Below are positions 18,201 to 26,853 of a stretch of DNA of 48,953 nucleotides, piece after piece. How positions within the stretch are numbered: the stretch's first letter is position 1; every line of letters starts with the position of its first letter. The DNA is from Clostridia bacterium (GTDB lineage: Bacteria > Bacillota > Clostridia > UBA1381). The position numbers and the translations under genes are program-made. The stretch spans positions 1 to 48,953 of the forward strand of contig JAGBHE010000096.1 of NCBI GenBank assembly GCA_017935675.1, written 5' to 3'. The notes under the pieces are model-generated. The model did no database searches. It was not told the DNA's origin and saw only the letters and a program-made list of their open reading frames with translations.

Positions 18201-19325
18201 GGTACACAGGGAATAGTAATTCGTTACTGCGATTTGGTCGGAAGCGACATTCACAGATTTAACGATGTTATGGAAGGAAAAAGCAACGGAGCGCGGCAAT
18301 ATGCAGCAATGGGTACGGATTCCGATATTTACGGAAACTATTTTATATACGGACGCGACGACGCTATGGAATGCGACGGCCCCCAGATGAATGTACGCAT
18401 TTATAAAAACCGCTTTGAAAATACTCTCTGCGGCATTTCGACGGCTCCCTGCGCACTTGGACCTGCATATATCTTCAATAATCAGATATCAAATTTAGAC
18501 CCCGGCAACAAATACAGCAGACAGGGCGGAGCAATGATTAAAAACGGCAACTCCGGGGATGATTTGAACGGCACACAGTACTATTTCAGCAATACATTCG
18601 ATACGGAGCGAGGCTACGGATGCGTAAATATAGGCTTTTCGGGGATATCGAAGCCGAGTGATTATTATATTTCGGTTTCAAGAAACAATATTTTTGTCAC
18701 AAGGAACACCGGAATTGCGTTTCAAAATAAGTATTCCGACGAGTTCAGCGACAACGATTATGACCTGACCGCCACATTTGGAGATACTCCCTTTGTGGTC
18801 AAAGAAGGCGATGGGACGCACAATATCACCGATATGCCCACATACAAGGATTATGACGGCGGAAATTACCGGCTGACGGAGGACAGCGCGGGGGCGAAAA
18901 GTTCTGTTTGGATAGATAATTTTGCGGAATTTGAGGGCGGCAAGCTGGGCGCTTACCCGGACGAGCTTAATTACAAGGGCTTGATGCCGTACCGACCGGC
19001 GGATATATACACCGACAGAGCATTGGAAAAGATGTACGACGGCGAGGAAAGAGAATGTGTAGTGCATTTAGGAGATATAGGCGAGGGGCTCACCTACAGT
19101 ATAGTCAAAAACAAAGATTTTGACTGGCTTACCGTCACGGCAGAGGACGGTATTGAGAATGTTGCCGCAAAACCGAACACCGACGTCAGGTTCAAGCTGA
19201 AGGGCGATCTTTCAAAGTGCATGATGAGATACGGTGTAGACAGAGGGCGCGCAGCTGTCATGCTGAGGCTGAGCAACGGCTATTCAGTGCCCATAACCGT
19301 TGAGGTTAAGTATGGAACAAGATAA
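15219..19325 (+). CDS. Secreted parallel beta-helix protein, tandem paralogue of the 11354 gene
   Basis: The protein has 1,368 residues. GAGGAG lies eight bases before the chosen ATG; an ATG three bases earlier is equally possible. It repeats the architecture of its neighbour (CBM35-like pair from about 157, stalk domain, fibronectin-like region, beta-helix about 831-1192, C-terminal domain). It also has about 110 extra N-terminal residues (28-140) that look like an Ig/FlgD-like fold and are absent from copy 1. The acidic cluster reads GRDDAMECDG, with Cys where copy 1 has Gly. Identity is very high in the C-terminal third. The added N-terminal module suggests different attachment or partner binding. 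Confidence 0.85.
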   Translation: MKKALKIFCVYLFIITLLSSYITFAAETPFEILIDEPSVMNVTDILEEVTLRVSREAAADETEPIYIIAAIYDKNNFLQAVKLVQKSTTEITTKGVQIPINLEIPTKIEANGKLLVTVWSEQLEPKASKVVKLYSDERYTHNFIENEWNPTQHVVEIEAEDFVGEGFKVIEDAAASGGRCIVGEGDKNLHVSYELTLNGKADNFTIYGVHMAEREGENLSYIKINDFESYNLYDYELGKWNKTRIYYGAASAGKYTVSLSNVRKGQKIDKIIIAYDGGDQTDGGDAFVRNDYSLVNNFLPGNEAFKDLPIIEVPDEIGGYFFEAEEGNLSDKMAIDEDIDASGGKYWYAPLGNPKLDDPNSVDIIHMRFKFHVSRKGLYRLSIRYSTPVSNQKSTWFSVDDTNYQRIDIGNIEGWKWWTYANGYCLEPGWHTLNVKYRQAGQKIDCLILTDVSGFSPAGRGSLPGEKIIPDNKMLEAKAAAMHMPKIKVNNVRDHADSAYVLGSGDILVPAANLFKGMGIEFEDCGDWAIARCGSDYLKFFMNSNEIVINGEASEAEMSMYKNSDDIVMVSLNAVKKAFGIDYELNEEEGTVNVFYVLEEHYRIARDGEITAKAVDCGLVYEIPCDDPTAKCEVWVKYDINDGTFLSAQNWDSMNLLEDGGINYKLKYTNLYRYWFRVSDPVYRDGAFHGGISCDANEPCSFKVKITKNGETDTFAAKHLVRPDFKKRKAAFTSWADSSPRTNGELLLRTTFENISYYYDCEDTAAIAEVSYRVKGTDEWKKAYEPYRDSLAGQFRGSIVNLRENTTYEVRITVGGETKTAEITTWAENVPIAQEIKLSEIYKPGGSLALAGLHGTDDGWIKIVGDEECNTIDAGSLPCAAVTIADCNNLIFEGITVKGGETHGIAVTDTDKVRIVNCDISEWSLPGELDERLGRVSAAGWLSRNLQAGISYEFCTNFVIDRCYIHDTRLQSNDWDGEQYFGVHPSGSAAIVGGGTQGIVIRYCDLVGSDIHRFNDVMEGKSNGARQYAAMGTDSDIYGNYFIYGRDDAMECDGPQMNVRIYKNRFENTLCGISTAPCALGPAYIFNNQISNLDPGNKYSRQGGAMIKNGNSGDDLNGTQYYFSNTFDTERGYGCVNIGFSGISKPSDYYISVSRNNIFVTRNTGIAFQNKYSDEFSDNDYDLTATFGDTPFVVKEGDGTHNITDMPTYKDYDGGNYRLTEDSAGAKSSVWIDNFAEFEGGKLGAYPDELNYKGLMPYRPADIYTDRALEKMYDGEERECVVHLGDIGEGLTYSIVKNKDFDWLTVTAEDGIENVAAKPNTDVRFKLKGDLSKCMMRYGVDRGRAAVMLRLSNGYSVPITVEVKYGTR
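15690..19309 (+). repeat. 3.6-kb tandem duplication unit, copy 2
   Basis: Second copy of the segment 11498-15117, with no net indel. Only the 5' ends of the two genes differ in structure. Confidence 0.85.
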
Positions 19326-19439
19326 GCGGCGCAGCTTGCTGCCATCAGCGGCTTTAGGTATGACCTACATTGGCGGCGCCTTGACACTGAGTGTGAAGAA
19401 ACATTTTACAGACCGGAATATTGCGAAAGGGGAAATACA

Positions 19440-22400
19440 ATGAAAAGGTTTTTAGCAATTTGTACTGTTGTCACACTGATTACGGCAATTGTACCGTCTG
19501 TTTCGCTTGCGGCTGAGCCGGCGGATATATTCCTGAACAGCGAAATATATGATTTTGAAGAGGGCAGCGTCGGTGAGAACTACATGCTTGATAATTTCAT
19601 TATCGGCAGCGACCCGACACACAGCTTGACATATTACGATACGGAGGATCCCGTTTTTGGCATGGGGCTCAGAATGTGGGCTTCAGAGAAAAGTCAAAGC
19701 AATATGCCGCACTTCGACTGGAAGTTAAAAAATCCGATATCGGTAACCGGGGAGACGGACGCAGGTAACGCCAACAGATTTGCTGAGATTGAAATGGATA
19801 TTGAGACAGTCGATTTTTATAAGAAAGGCAGCTCGGTGAGATATTTGGATATTGGCTTAAATAAGCTTAATGACGGAGGGATTTTTCAAAATTCAAACAT
19901 TTCCTTGAAGAGGGATCGCGATACGTCGGCAGGAACGCTTGAAGGTATGGTGAATTATTCAAGTGCTGATAAAATAACTCTTGAGGATGGCAAGAACATA
20001 AACCTGAAATTTGTTTTTCAGCTTACCGATGAAAACGGTGTTTATTTTAAAGGAGCAAAGCTGCATCATCTTTTTGTGGATGGCGTTGATTGTGTAAGCG
20101 AGCCGCTTGTATTGGCACAAAAGTATTCATCAAGAAACCAATTGGATTGTATTTCTATTGGTATGAATTGGTACAATAAGGAATACCCTGCGGGCATTAA
20201 TATAAAAAGGGTAATCTCGGTTGAGTATTTAAAGGATAACCTCGGGGATGATGAACCGAGGCTTGCAGACAAGCTTTCATTCAGAGATACGCTTCGGGAC
20301 ATTTCCAATGATATGACATATCTTCTTCCGGCGGAAAAAGAGAGAGTTCAAAGCGATATTGATGCTGCATTTGAAATACTCAATAATATCGCAGTATCGC
20401 AAAGCGACGTGGATGAGTCGGAGAATATGCTAAACGACAGCGTTCGGACGTATATAGAAAGCTGCAAGGAGAAGGGTATAATAAGGCAGCCGCTTTTGGA
20501 TGCGTATAATGCAGTTGATGCGGCTGCGAAAAAAGCTCAGGACTTCAGGGCTTACGCCGCTGAAAACATAGATCCGATATTGGACGGAACCGTTGTGGAT
20601 TATGATGCTGCGACAATCGAAAGGATTGTGGCGGGTATGCAGGCTGTGGATTTGAGCGAAGAGGTTGTGAAGCTCAGAGAGCTTGTGAACGGCATTTCCG
20701 ATCCGAGGATAGAGGCAGCGGCGGGTACGCTTTTGCCCGAAGCAAAAAAGATACTTGATACTGATAACTCCGACAGCTTTACGGAGGAGGAGCTCAGAGA
20801 TATTTTGACGGGGCTTACGGCGATAATTGAAAGATATGAAGCGTTGGGCAGCATAGAAGAGCTTTTAGGCAGCGTTGACCCGCGGGTGCTGGCTCTTGAG
20901 GCATATGCCGAAACGGTTGACGTATGTAAGGCTATTGTAGACGGCACAAACACTGATTTTACAACGGAGGATGTCGTAAATCTCGCGAATGTCCTTGCTT
21001 CTGCGAAGACGCTCAGCGATAAGCTTCTGGCAATCGAAGGCATTATTGCCGGACTGACGCAGGAGGAGAGTGAAAAAGCAAAAAACACAGTTGCGGATTT
21101 CAACGCGATAACAGCAGGACAGTTTACGCTTGCACAGCTTGAAGATATTGAGATTGCACTGCTGACAATAAAGGGTGTTTACGGTATTCAGGCGATGACA
21201 ACATACGATTTTGAAGATGGAAAAACACCGGAAGAGCTTGGTATAACGAAAAATGTTGCGGCATATGTAAGTGAAATTGTTCCCGCCGGGAATAACGAAT
21301 ACAGGGGAAATTATCAGCTGCATGTTTTCGATACGATGTATGACAGCGGTCAGGCAGCGGATTCGAAAGACAGCATCGCCGGATCGTGGTTTATACCGTT
21401 TGGAGACACATGGCGCACAAACGGCACGGGAGACGCCAATACATATGCGGAGCTTGAATTTGATATTACCTCCGATGCTGCTGTTGCGGCGCAGAATGAC
21501 AGGCTGCGGTTTATGAGAATGTATTTGTGCGATGCTGATGGCAAAAATGCAACAAATGCAGTATTTTTAAACAAGGAAGGAGCAATGGGACTCAGTGCCA
21601 CGGATTTGAGTGAAAAGCTTACAACAAACCTGTGTGCGGTTCCTTATACCTCATATGACGGACGGGATATGCGAATTCGTTTTGTGTTCCGTCTTACCGA
21701 TGAAAACGGAAATACTTACGGCGGCGCAAAAATCGAGGAAATATGGGTTGACGGAGTTAAAATGACTCCCCTGAGCCCGGAGTACATATTGACAGCAGGA
21801 ACAGATATAGGCGGTTTCCGATTCGGTCTTGACAGCAGAAACAAGGCATCAGAGGGAGGATTTTACCTTGATAACCTTACCGCTGTGAGATACACAAAGG
21901 TCGATTCCCAAGACGCGGCTCCCTATGTAAGCAAGGACAGACTCATAGGGAATATAGCAGCAGCAGAGGCAAGATTGGAGGACGGTAATTATTCTCCGGA
22001 AGAAAAAGCCGGCATTACGGCAAAGCTTGAGAATGCAAAAAATACAGCTATTGATACCAATGCTGCGAATGAGGAAATTTCGGAGCAGACACAGATTGTT
22101 TTACTTTGCTGTGAAAGGCTTGATGCACTTGCCGAAATGGCGGCGGCGGGAGTTTCCGAATACGTAAATGCGGCTGCATATTCATCCGATTCCCTGATTG
22201 GGAAAAGCAAGCTTACTGTAAACTCCGATGTGTTTGTTGATTACTCATCGGATAAAGAAGCATATGCCATGGCGCTCCTTTACAAAAAGGACGATATGGT
22301 GTCAGGCGGCAAGCTTCTTGAAATGAGCTGCACAAAAGCTCACATCCCGGCAGGCGACAGCGCAAGACTTACAAATACAATTGATCTCGGCGGATACACC

Positions 22401-23993
22401 GAGGATGAAAAGGCCGATATGTGGGTAAAGGTCGCGGTGTTTAAGGCAACGTCTGCTGCACCGATAGATACGCTTTCGCTTATGTATAACGGCTATGAAT
22501 GTGTTATCGGCGCGGAAAACGAGTCACTGCAAGACGTAACGCGTACATTGAGCGCAGGCGCCGCAATATGGGCGGAATATATTTCGGATGACGGCACGGC
22601 TGTACAGAGGGTCAATATAGGCATAAAAGGTGAAGCCGGTTCAGAAGCGGTTGTCGCGATTCTTAAGGACGGACTGGACTTTTCAGATATGTCCGGTATG
22701 GACGGCAATGCTGAAGATATAATAAAGTATATTAATGTTATCAATACAGACGGGAACGGTGAAGCTGTACTTTCATATATTAATGACGGTGAAGGCTCGG
22801 AATTCAAGTATGTCGTTGGCGGAAATGCTGTTTCTCCCGCGATTCGCTCATCCTTTACTGTATACAGCGTTGCAGATACTCAGGAAGCGATAAATGAAAT
22901 CCTTGCGAAAAAGGATGCGGCAACCCTTGAACGCTATAAGGGAGAGCTTCTGGTTGACGGAGCAATCTATCAGAAGGCTTCCGAAAATTCGAATATAAAC
23001 ATTACAGAAACGGTAAAGAATGTTTTGACCGACATTCCTCAGCTTACCATATATAATGTAGGCGATTTCGGAAGCAAGCTGCTGAACAAGCTTGATCTTG
23101 TGTGTGCGGTAAACGGCGCCGCGTCAACCGATGATATACTGAAAGCATTAAATAAGTATGAAAACGAGATAAGCAATGCGTCCGACATGCTTGGACTTTC
23201 AAATTCCGGTCCGTATAATGCGGCGGTTAACCTGTATGAAAACCGCAAAACCGTAACAGATATTGCAAGTCTTGAAGCTGCCATAGCGAATGCAATTGCT
23301 TATGCAAACAAACAGGGCAGCGGCACAAGCCAAGGCGGCGGTACCGGAAACCGAGGCGGCGGTGGCGGAAACAATAACAGCGGAAATGTCGGAGGGTTTG
23401 TGACAAACGGACCTGCGCAGCCGAGTGAGACCATTGCAATGAAGAGCACTTCATTTAGCGATTTAGCAGGCGTAGAATGGGCGAAGGAGGCCATTGCTGC
23501 GTTTGCCGCCATGGAGGTAATAAACGGTAAATCAGAAGGAATATTTGCTCCCGGCGACATAATCACCCGTGAAGAGTTTGTTAAGATGACCGTTCTTGCA
23601 TTCAACATGAATAATCCGGAGGCGGTCTGCAACTTTACGGATGCTGCCCGGGACAGCTGGTACTATCCGTACATTGCAAGCGCGGTTCAAAACGGCATTG
23701 TCGTCGGTATGGACGACGGCACATTCGGCGTTGGACAGCCCGTTACGCGTGAAGATATGGCATTAATAATTTGCAGGATTCTCAGGGCGGAAGAAGCTGT
23801 TAACGATGACGGAATGTATATAGAATTTTCGGACGAGGATTTTATTGCTGACTATGCGAAGGATGCAGTAAAAGAACTTGCCAAGAGCGGCGTTGTTAAC
23901 GGTAATGAAAAAGAGCAGTTTATGCCAAAGGCGTTCGCTACGAGAGCAGAGGCAGCAAAGATGCTTTACGAGGGGTATAAGCGTTGCAGATAG
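19440..23993 (+). CDS. S-layer-homology surface protein with two jelly-roll modules
   Basis: The protein has 1,517 residues with a signal peptide (about 1-25, ending LAAE) and an AAAGGGG ribosome binding site. Two laminin-G/jelly-roll-like modules open with IYDFEEG (about 34-266) and TYDFEDGKTPEELG (about 587-821). They are related to the modules of the 2766 protein. Helical FIVAR-like spacers lie between and after them (270-580, 825-900). A Gly/Asn-rich linker (about 1292-1320) leads to three SLH repeats (1338-1517) carrying ITREEF, VTREDM and ATRAEA, the motif that binds secondary cell-wall polymer. No catalytic domain is recognised. It probably displays glycan-binding modules on the cell surface. 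The next gene is also an SLH protein. Confidence 0.88.
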   Translation: MKRFLAICTVVTLITAIVPSVSLAAEPADIFLNSEIYDFEEGSVGENYMLDNFIIGSDPTHSLTYYDTEDPVFGMGLRMWASEKSQSNMPHFDWKLKNPISVTGETDAGNANRFAEIEMDIETVDFYKKGSSVRYLDIGLNKLNDGGIFQNSNISLKRDRDTSAGTLEGMVNYSSADKITLEDGKNINLKFVFQLTDENGVYFKGAKLHHLFVDGVDCVSEPLVLAQKYSSRNQLDCISIGMNWYNKEYPAGINIKRVISVEYLKDNLGDDEPRLADKLSFRDTLRDISNDMTYLLPAEKERVQSDIDAAFEILNNIAVSQSDVDESENMLNDSVRTYIESCKEKGIIRQPLLDAYNAVDAAAKKAQDFRAYAAENIDPILDGTVVDYDAATIERIVAGMQAVDLSEEVVKLRELVNGISDPRIEAAAGTLLPEAKKILDTDNSDSFTEEELRDILTGLTAIIERYEALGSIEELLGSVDPRVLALEAYAETVDVCKAIVDGTNTDFTTEDVVNLANVLASAKTLSDKLLAIEGIIAGLTQEESEKAKNTVADFNAITAGQFTLAQLEDIEIALLTIKGVYGIQAMTTYDFEDGKTPEELGITKNVAAYVSEIVPAGNNEYRGNYQLHVFDTMYDSGQAADSKDSIAGSWFIPFGDTWRTNGTGDANTYAELEFDITSDAAVAAQNDRLRFMRMYLCDADGKNATNAVFLNKEGAMGLSATDLSEKLTTNLCAVPYTSYDGRDMRIRFVFRLTDENGNTYGGAKIEEIWVDGVKMTPLSPEYILTAGTDIGGFRFGLDSRNKASEGGFYLDNLTAVRYTKVDSQDAAPYVSKDRLIGNIAAAEARLEDGNYSPEEKAGITAKLENAKNTAIDTNAANEEISEQTQIVLLCCERLDALAEMAAAGVSEYVNAAAYSSDSLIGKSKLTVNSDVFVDYSSDKEAYAMALLYKKDDMVSGGKLLEMSCTKAHIPAGDSARLTNTIDLGGYTEDEKADMWVKVAVFKATSAAPIDTLSLMYNGYECVIGAENESLQDVTRTLSAGAAIWAEYISDDGTAVQRVNIGIKGEAGSEAVVAILKDGLDFSDMSGMDGNAEDIIKYINVINTDGNGEAVLSYINDGEGSEFKYVVGGNAVSPAIRSSFTVYSVADTQEAINEILAKKDAATLERYKGELLVDGAIYQKASENSNINITETVKNVLTDIPQLTIYNVGDFGSKLLNKLDLVCAVNGAASTDDILKALNKYENEISNASDMLGLSNSGPYNAAVNLYENRKTVTDIASLEAAIANAIAYANKQGSGTSQGGGTGNRGGGGGNNNSGNVGGFVTNGPAQPSETIAMKSTSFSDLAGVEWAKEAIAAFAAMEVINGKSEGIFAPGDIITREEFVKMTVLAFNMNNPEAVCNFTDAARDSWYYPYIASAVQNGIVVGMDDGTFGVGQPVTREDMALIICRILRAEEAVNDDGMYIEFSDEDFIADYAKDAVKELAKSGVVNGNEKEQFMPKAFATRAEAAKMLYEGYKRCR

Positions 23994-24032
23994 CATACGG
24001 GATATGCATTGACATAGGAGGTAGTACGAATT

Positions 24033-26759
24033 ATGAAACCATTTTTTGAAAAACTCACTGCATTAATTTCGGCATTTGTACTTGTTTCAATTTGTATGTC
24101 TATCGGATATGCAGAGGATACAGATACACAAGCAGAGGTGAACGCGGAGACCTTTCAAAGTACGGCTGTTAATATGCTGAAAATTCTTGATATAATAGAT
24201 GAAGATTCAGCATTTGAGCCTGACAGCAGCATAACTAAAGGTGAATTTATTGCAATGCTCGTTAATCTTGCCGGTATAAGCGATGAAATGATGCCGGATG
24301 CCGAGGGGATCGTTTTCTTTGATGTTCCTCAGGAGCATGAATACGCGGGATATGTAAAGACGGCGTATGAATTGGGGATAATAACCGGCAAGGAGGACGG
24401 AAATCTTGGGGTTGACAAACCCTTCAGCTATATGGACGCGGCGGTTATGTGTGTTCGCGCACTGGGCGGGGATATGATCGCAATGCAAAACGGCGGTTAT
24501 CCTACGGGGTACTTCGAGTTTGCTTCAAGGTATGGGCTTTTGAAGGATGTTAATTTTTCGGGAAATGATATTATAGCAAAGGACGCGGCTCAGATGATAT
24601 TCAACGCACTTGAAGCCGGTGCAACGAAGGCAATCGGTCCGAATGAATATTATTTTGATGAAAATACAACGCTTCTTGATACAAATTTCCATATCAAAAA
24701 AACAGAGGGTATTCTGGACGCCAACAGGGATGCGGGCATTTACAGCAATAACCCGCTACCTGACGGGCAAATTTCAATCGACAATTATGCTTATTATACA
24801 GAGGACAGCTACAGAGATTATTTGGGATGCAAGGTAGAGGCTTATTACCGTGAGGACAATTTGGATCGCGAAATTGTATATATTGAGGTTCTTAATGATG
24901 CGCCGCTTGAAATCAGAGCAGGAAGCGTAACCTCTTACGCAAGCGGAACAATTGAGTATTCTGCCGATGGTGATAGGCGTTCGCTGAAGAAAAAGATATC
25001 GCCGACAGCCGTTACACTGCGGAATTGGACCCGCGAGATTGTTTCCGGCGACTTTGCGATTCCGACACACGGAACATTCAAGCTGATAGACCAAGACGGC
25101 GACAGGCTATATGATGTTGTATTTGTTTTTGACTGCAAGCTTCTTTATGTGACGGATGTATCAAGCGACTCTCTCAGAATTTACACCCATACGACAGATA
25201 TGGACTTTCGTGTAATTGATTTTGATGAATACGAAGAATATGTCGTTAAGGATACAGAGGGCAATGTTCTCGCGAATACCGACATTACGGCGGATACGGT
25301 TTTGAATGTATATGCGAAGCCCGATAAGAGTTATATCGAAATAATCATATGCCGGGAAACGCTCTCAACAGATGTCGCAGGTTACAGTGCGGAGACGGAA
25401 AACGGAAATTCTTATATTTCTTTCAGAGACAGCAGCGGAAAAACGTACAGAACAGTTGCGGGCTATGAAGCTGTTTCCGAAAAGAATACTATAAATGTGG
25501 GCAGCAGCTATGTATTTATTCTTGACAGCACCGGCTTTATAGCGGCTGTTTCCGCCGAGAAGAAGAAAACGGATTTCAGCTTCGGATGGCTTACAAGGAT
25601 CGCAGCTTCGGACGGCGATTCGGATACACAAGCATCCCTTAAGATTTTTACAGCTGACGGAGTATTCATTACGGTAGTATCTGCCAACAAGGTTATTTAC
25701 GGCAGTGAAAAAAGTTCTCTTACGGGCGAGCAGCTCATCTCTAAATTGTCTAAGTATAACAACGCAGGAACTCTTGTCAGATATAAGCTGAATGACAGCG
25801 GGGAGCTTAAAAATATTGAACTTCCGGATAACAGCGAAAATGCAGTTTCGGGCTTCAGAAAGGTTTCCTCCTTTGAAGACGAGAGTAATAAATATCTGTC
25901 AAGATATGATAAATCCCTGCAAATGTTTGGTGCAAGAGTAATTGTTGATAATGATACGGTGATCTTTTCCGTTCCCGAGGCGGATGCTCAAAATGGAAAT
26001 GCCGATGTTGTTGCGGACGAAAAAAATTATATTGCATATAAGGCGGGAGAACTTGAAAGCTATAGGGTATACGGTGATAACGCGGCAGGTTATGTTGTTG
26101 ACGAGGGGGACATATTATCGGATGTTATTGTAATAAAGAATGAGGGCTTCAAGGGTACTATCTCATCAGAAGCTCCGCAGATGCTTGTCAAAGGCGTTTA
26201 CTATAAGTACAGCGAGGTTGACGGTGAAGCAATGAGAATGGTTTCGGGCTATGTGGCAGGCAAGGAAGTATCTTATAAGCTGATTGACGGTATAGGCGAG
26301 GACATCGGCGAGGGTGATATTATCCGTCTTGGTTTCAGAGGGGATGAGGTTGTAGGCATACAGCGTGTGTTTAACGGCAGCATTGGACTTGCTCTTAAAA
26401 ATGACGGAGTAACGCCCCTTGACGCGTTTAGCGATTCCGAAACGGGTTATGGCGCCAATATGGACGCGAGTCTGGTATTTGTATATGGCAAGGTCAAGAT
26501 GATTGACGGAGATTATATGAAGATTGATGCTCTTGATCCGCAGACGGGAGAGGACATAGTTTCAAAAAATGAGAACTATTTCTATAAAGCCTCGATTGAC
26601 GCTATTTACAGGTATGATAAAAACGCCGGGAAGTCAGAAAAAATCAGCCTGATTACAGCGGCTGATATTGAAAGCATTGAACAAAATCCGAACTCTTCAG
26701 ACAGAATATTTATAATTGTCAACGACAGAAGAGCGAATACGATTGTAGTCTACAGATAA
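24033..26759 (+). CDS. S-layer-homology protein with N-terminal SLH repeats and a large unknown beta-rich region
   Basis: The protein has 908 residues with signal peptide 1-27 and AGGAGGT ten bases before the ATG. Three SLH repeats lie at about 35-200 (SITKGEF, then GIITGKEDGNLGVDKPFS, then YGLLKDVNF). The remaining ~700 residues are beta-rich, with repeated short segments such as YLGCKVEAYYRED and NVGSSYVFILDSTGFIAAV. The same layout and related segments occur in the 40327 protein of locus B, so they form a family. I do not recognise a function; a surface or stalk role is possible. It closes locus A and is followed by a strong terminator. Confidence 0.85.
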   Translation: MKPFFEKLTALISAFVLVSICMSIGYAEDTDTQAEVNAETFQSTAVNMLKILDIIDEDSAFEPDSSITKGEFIAMLVNLAGISDEMMPDAEGIVFFDVPQEHEYAGYVKTAYELGIITGKEDGNLGVDKPFSYMDAAVMCVRALGGDMIAMQNGGYPTGYFEFASRYGLLKDVNFSGNDIIAKDAAQMIFNALEAGATKAIGPNEYYFDENTTLLDTNFHIKKTEGILDANRDAGIYSNNPLPDGQISIDNYAYYTEDSYRDYLGCKVEAYYREDNLDREIVYIEVLNDAPLEIRAGSVTSYASGTIEYSADGDRRSLKKKISPTAVTLRNWTREIVSGDFAIPTHGTFKLIDQDGDRLYDVVFVFDCKLLYVTDVSSDSLRIYTHTTDMDFRVIDFDEYEEYVVKDTEGNVLANTDITADTVLNVYAKPDKSYIEIIICRETLSTDVAGYSAETENGNSYISFRDSSGKTYRTVAGYEAVSEKNTINVGSSYVFILDSTGFIAAVSAEKKKTDFSFGWLTRIAASDGDSDTQASLKIFTADGVFITVVSANKVIYGSEKSSLTGEQLISKLSKYNNAGTLVRYKLNDSGELKNIELPDNSENAVSGFRKVSSFEDESNKYLSRYDKSLQMFGARVIVDNDTVIFSVPEADAQNGNADVVADEKNYIAYKAGELESYRVYGDNAAGYVVDEGDILSDVIVIKNEGFKGTISSEAPQMLVKGVYYKYSEVDGEAMRMVSGYVAGKEVSYKLIDGIGEDIGEGDIIRLGFRGDEVVGIQRVFNGSIGLALKNDGVTPLDAFSDSETGYGANMDASLVFVYGKVKMIDGDYMKIDALDPQTGEDIVSKNENYFYKASIDAIYRYDKNAGKSEKISLITAADIESIEQNPNSSDRIFIIVNDRRANTIVVYR

Positions 26760-26789
26760 ACAATAGCTGAATTCAGCCTTGAAAGCAAT

Positions 26790-26829
26790 AAAAAGCGCTT
26801 GAGATTAAAATTAATTTCAAGCGCTTTTT
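26790..26829. terminator. Bidirectional rho-independent terminator
   Basis: AAAAAGCGCTTGA pairs with TCAAGCGCTTTTT, giving a stem flanked by A and T runs on each side. It lies between the convergent 24033 gene and the Gfo/Idh gene and can end both transcripts. Confidence 0.92.
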
Positions 26830-26853
26830 AAAAATCTGAATTCTGCGCGTAGG

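Noticed and set aside
19379..19407. TTGACA upstream of the 19440 gene as an internal promoter
   Set aside because: The sequence 17 bases downstream is TTTTAC, a poor -10 box, so the evidence is too weak to list it.
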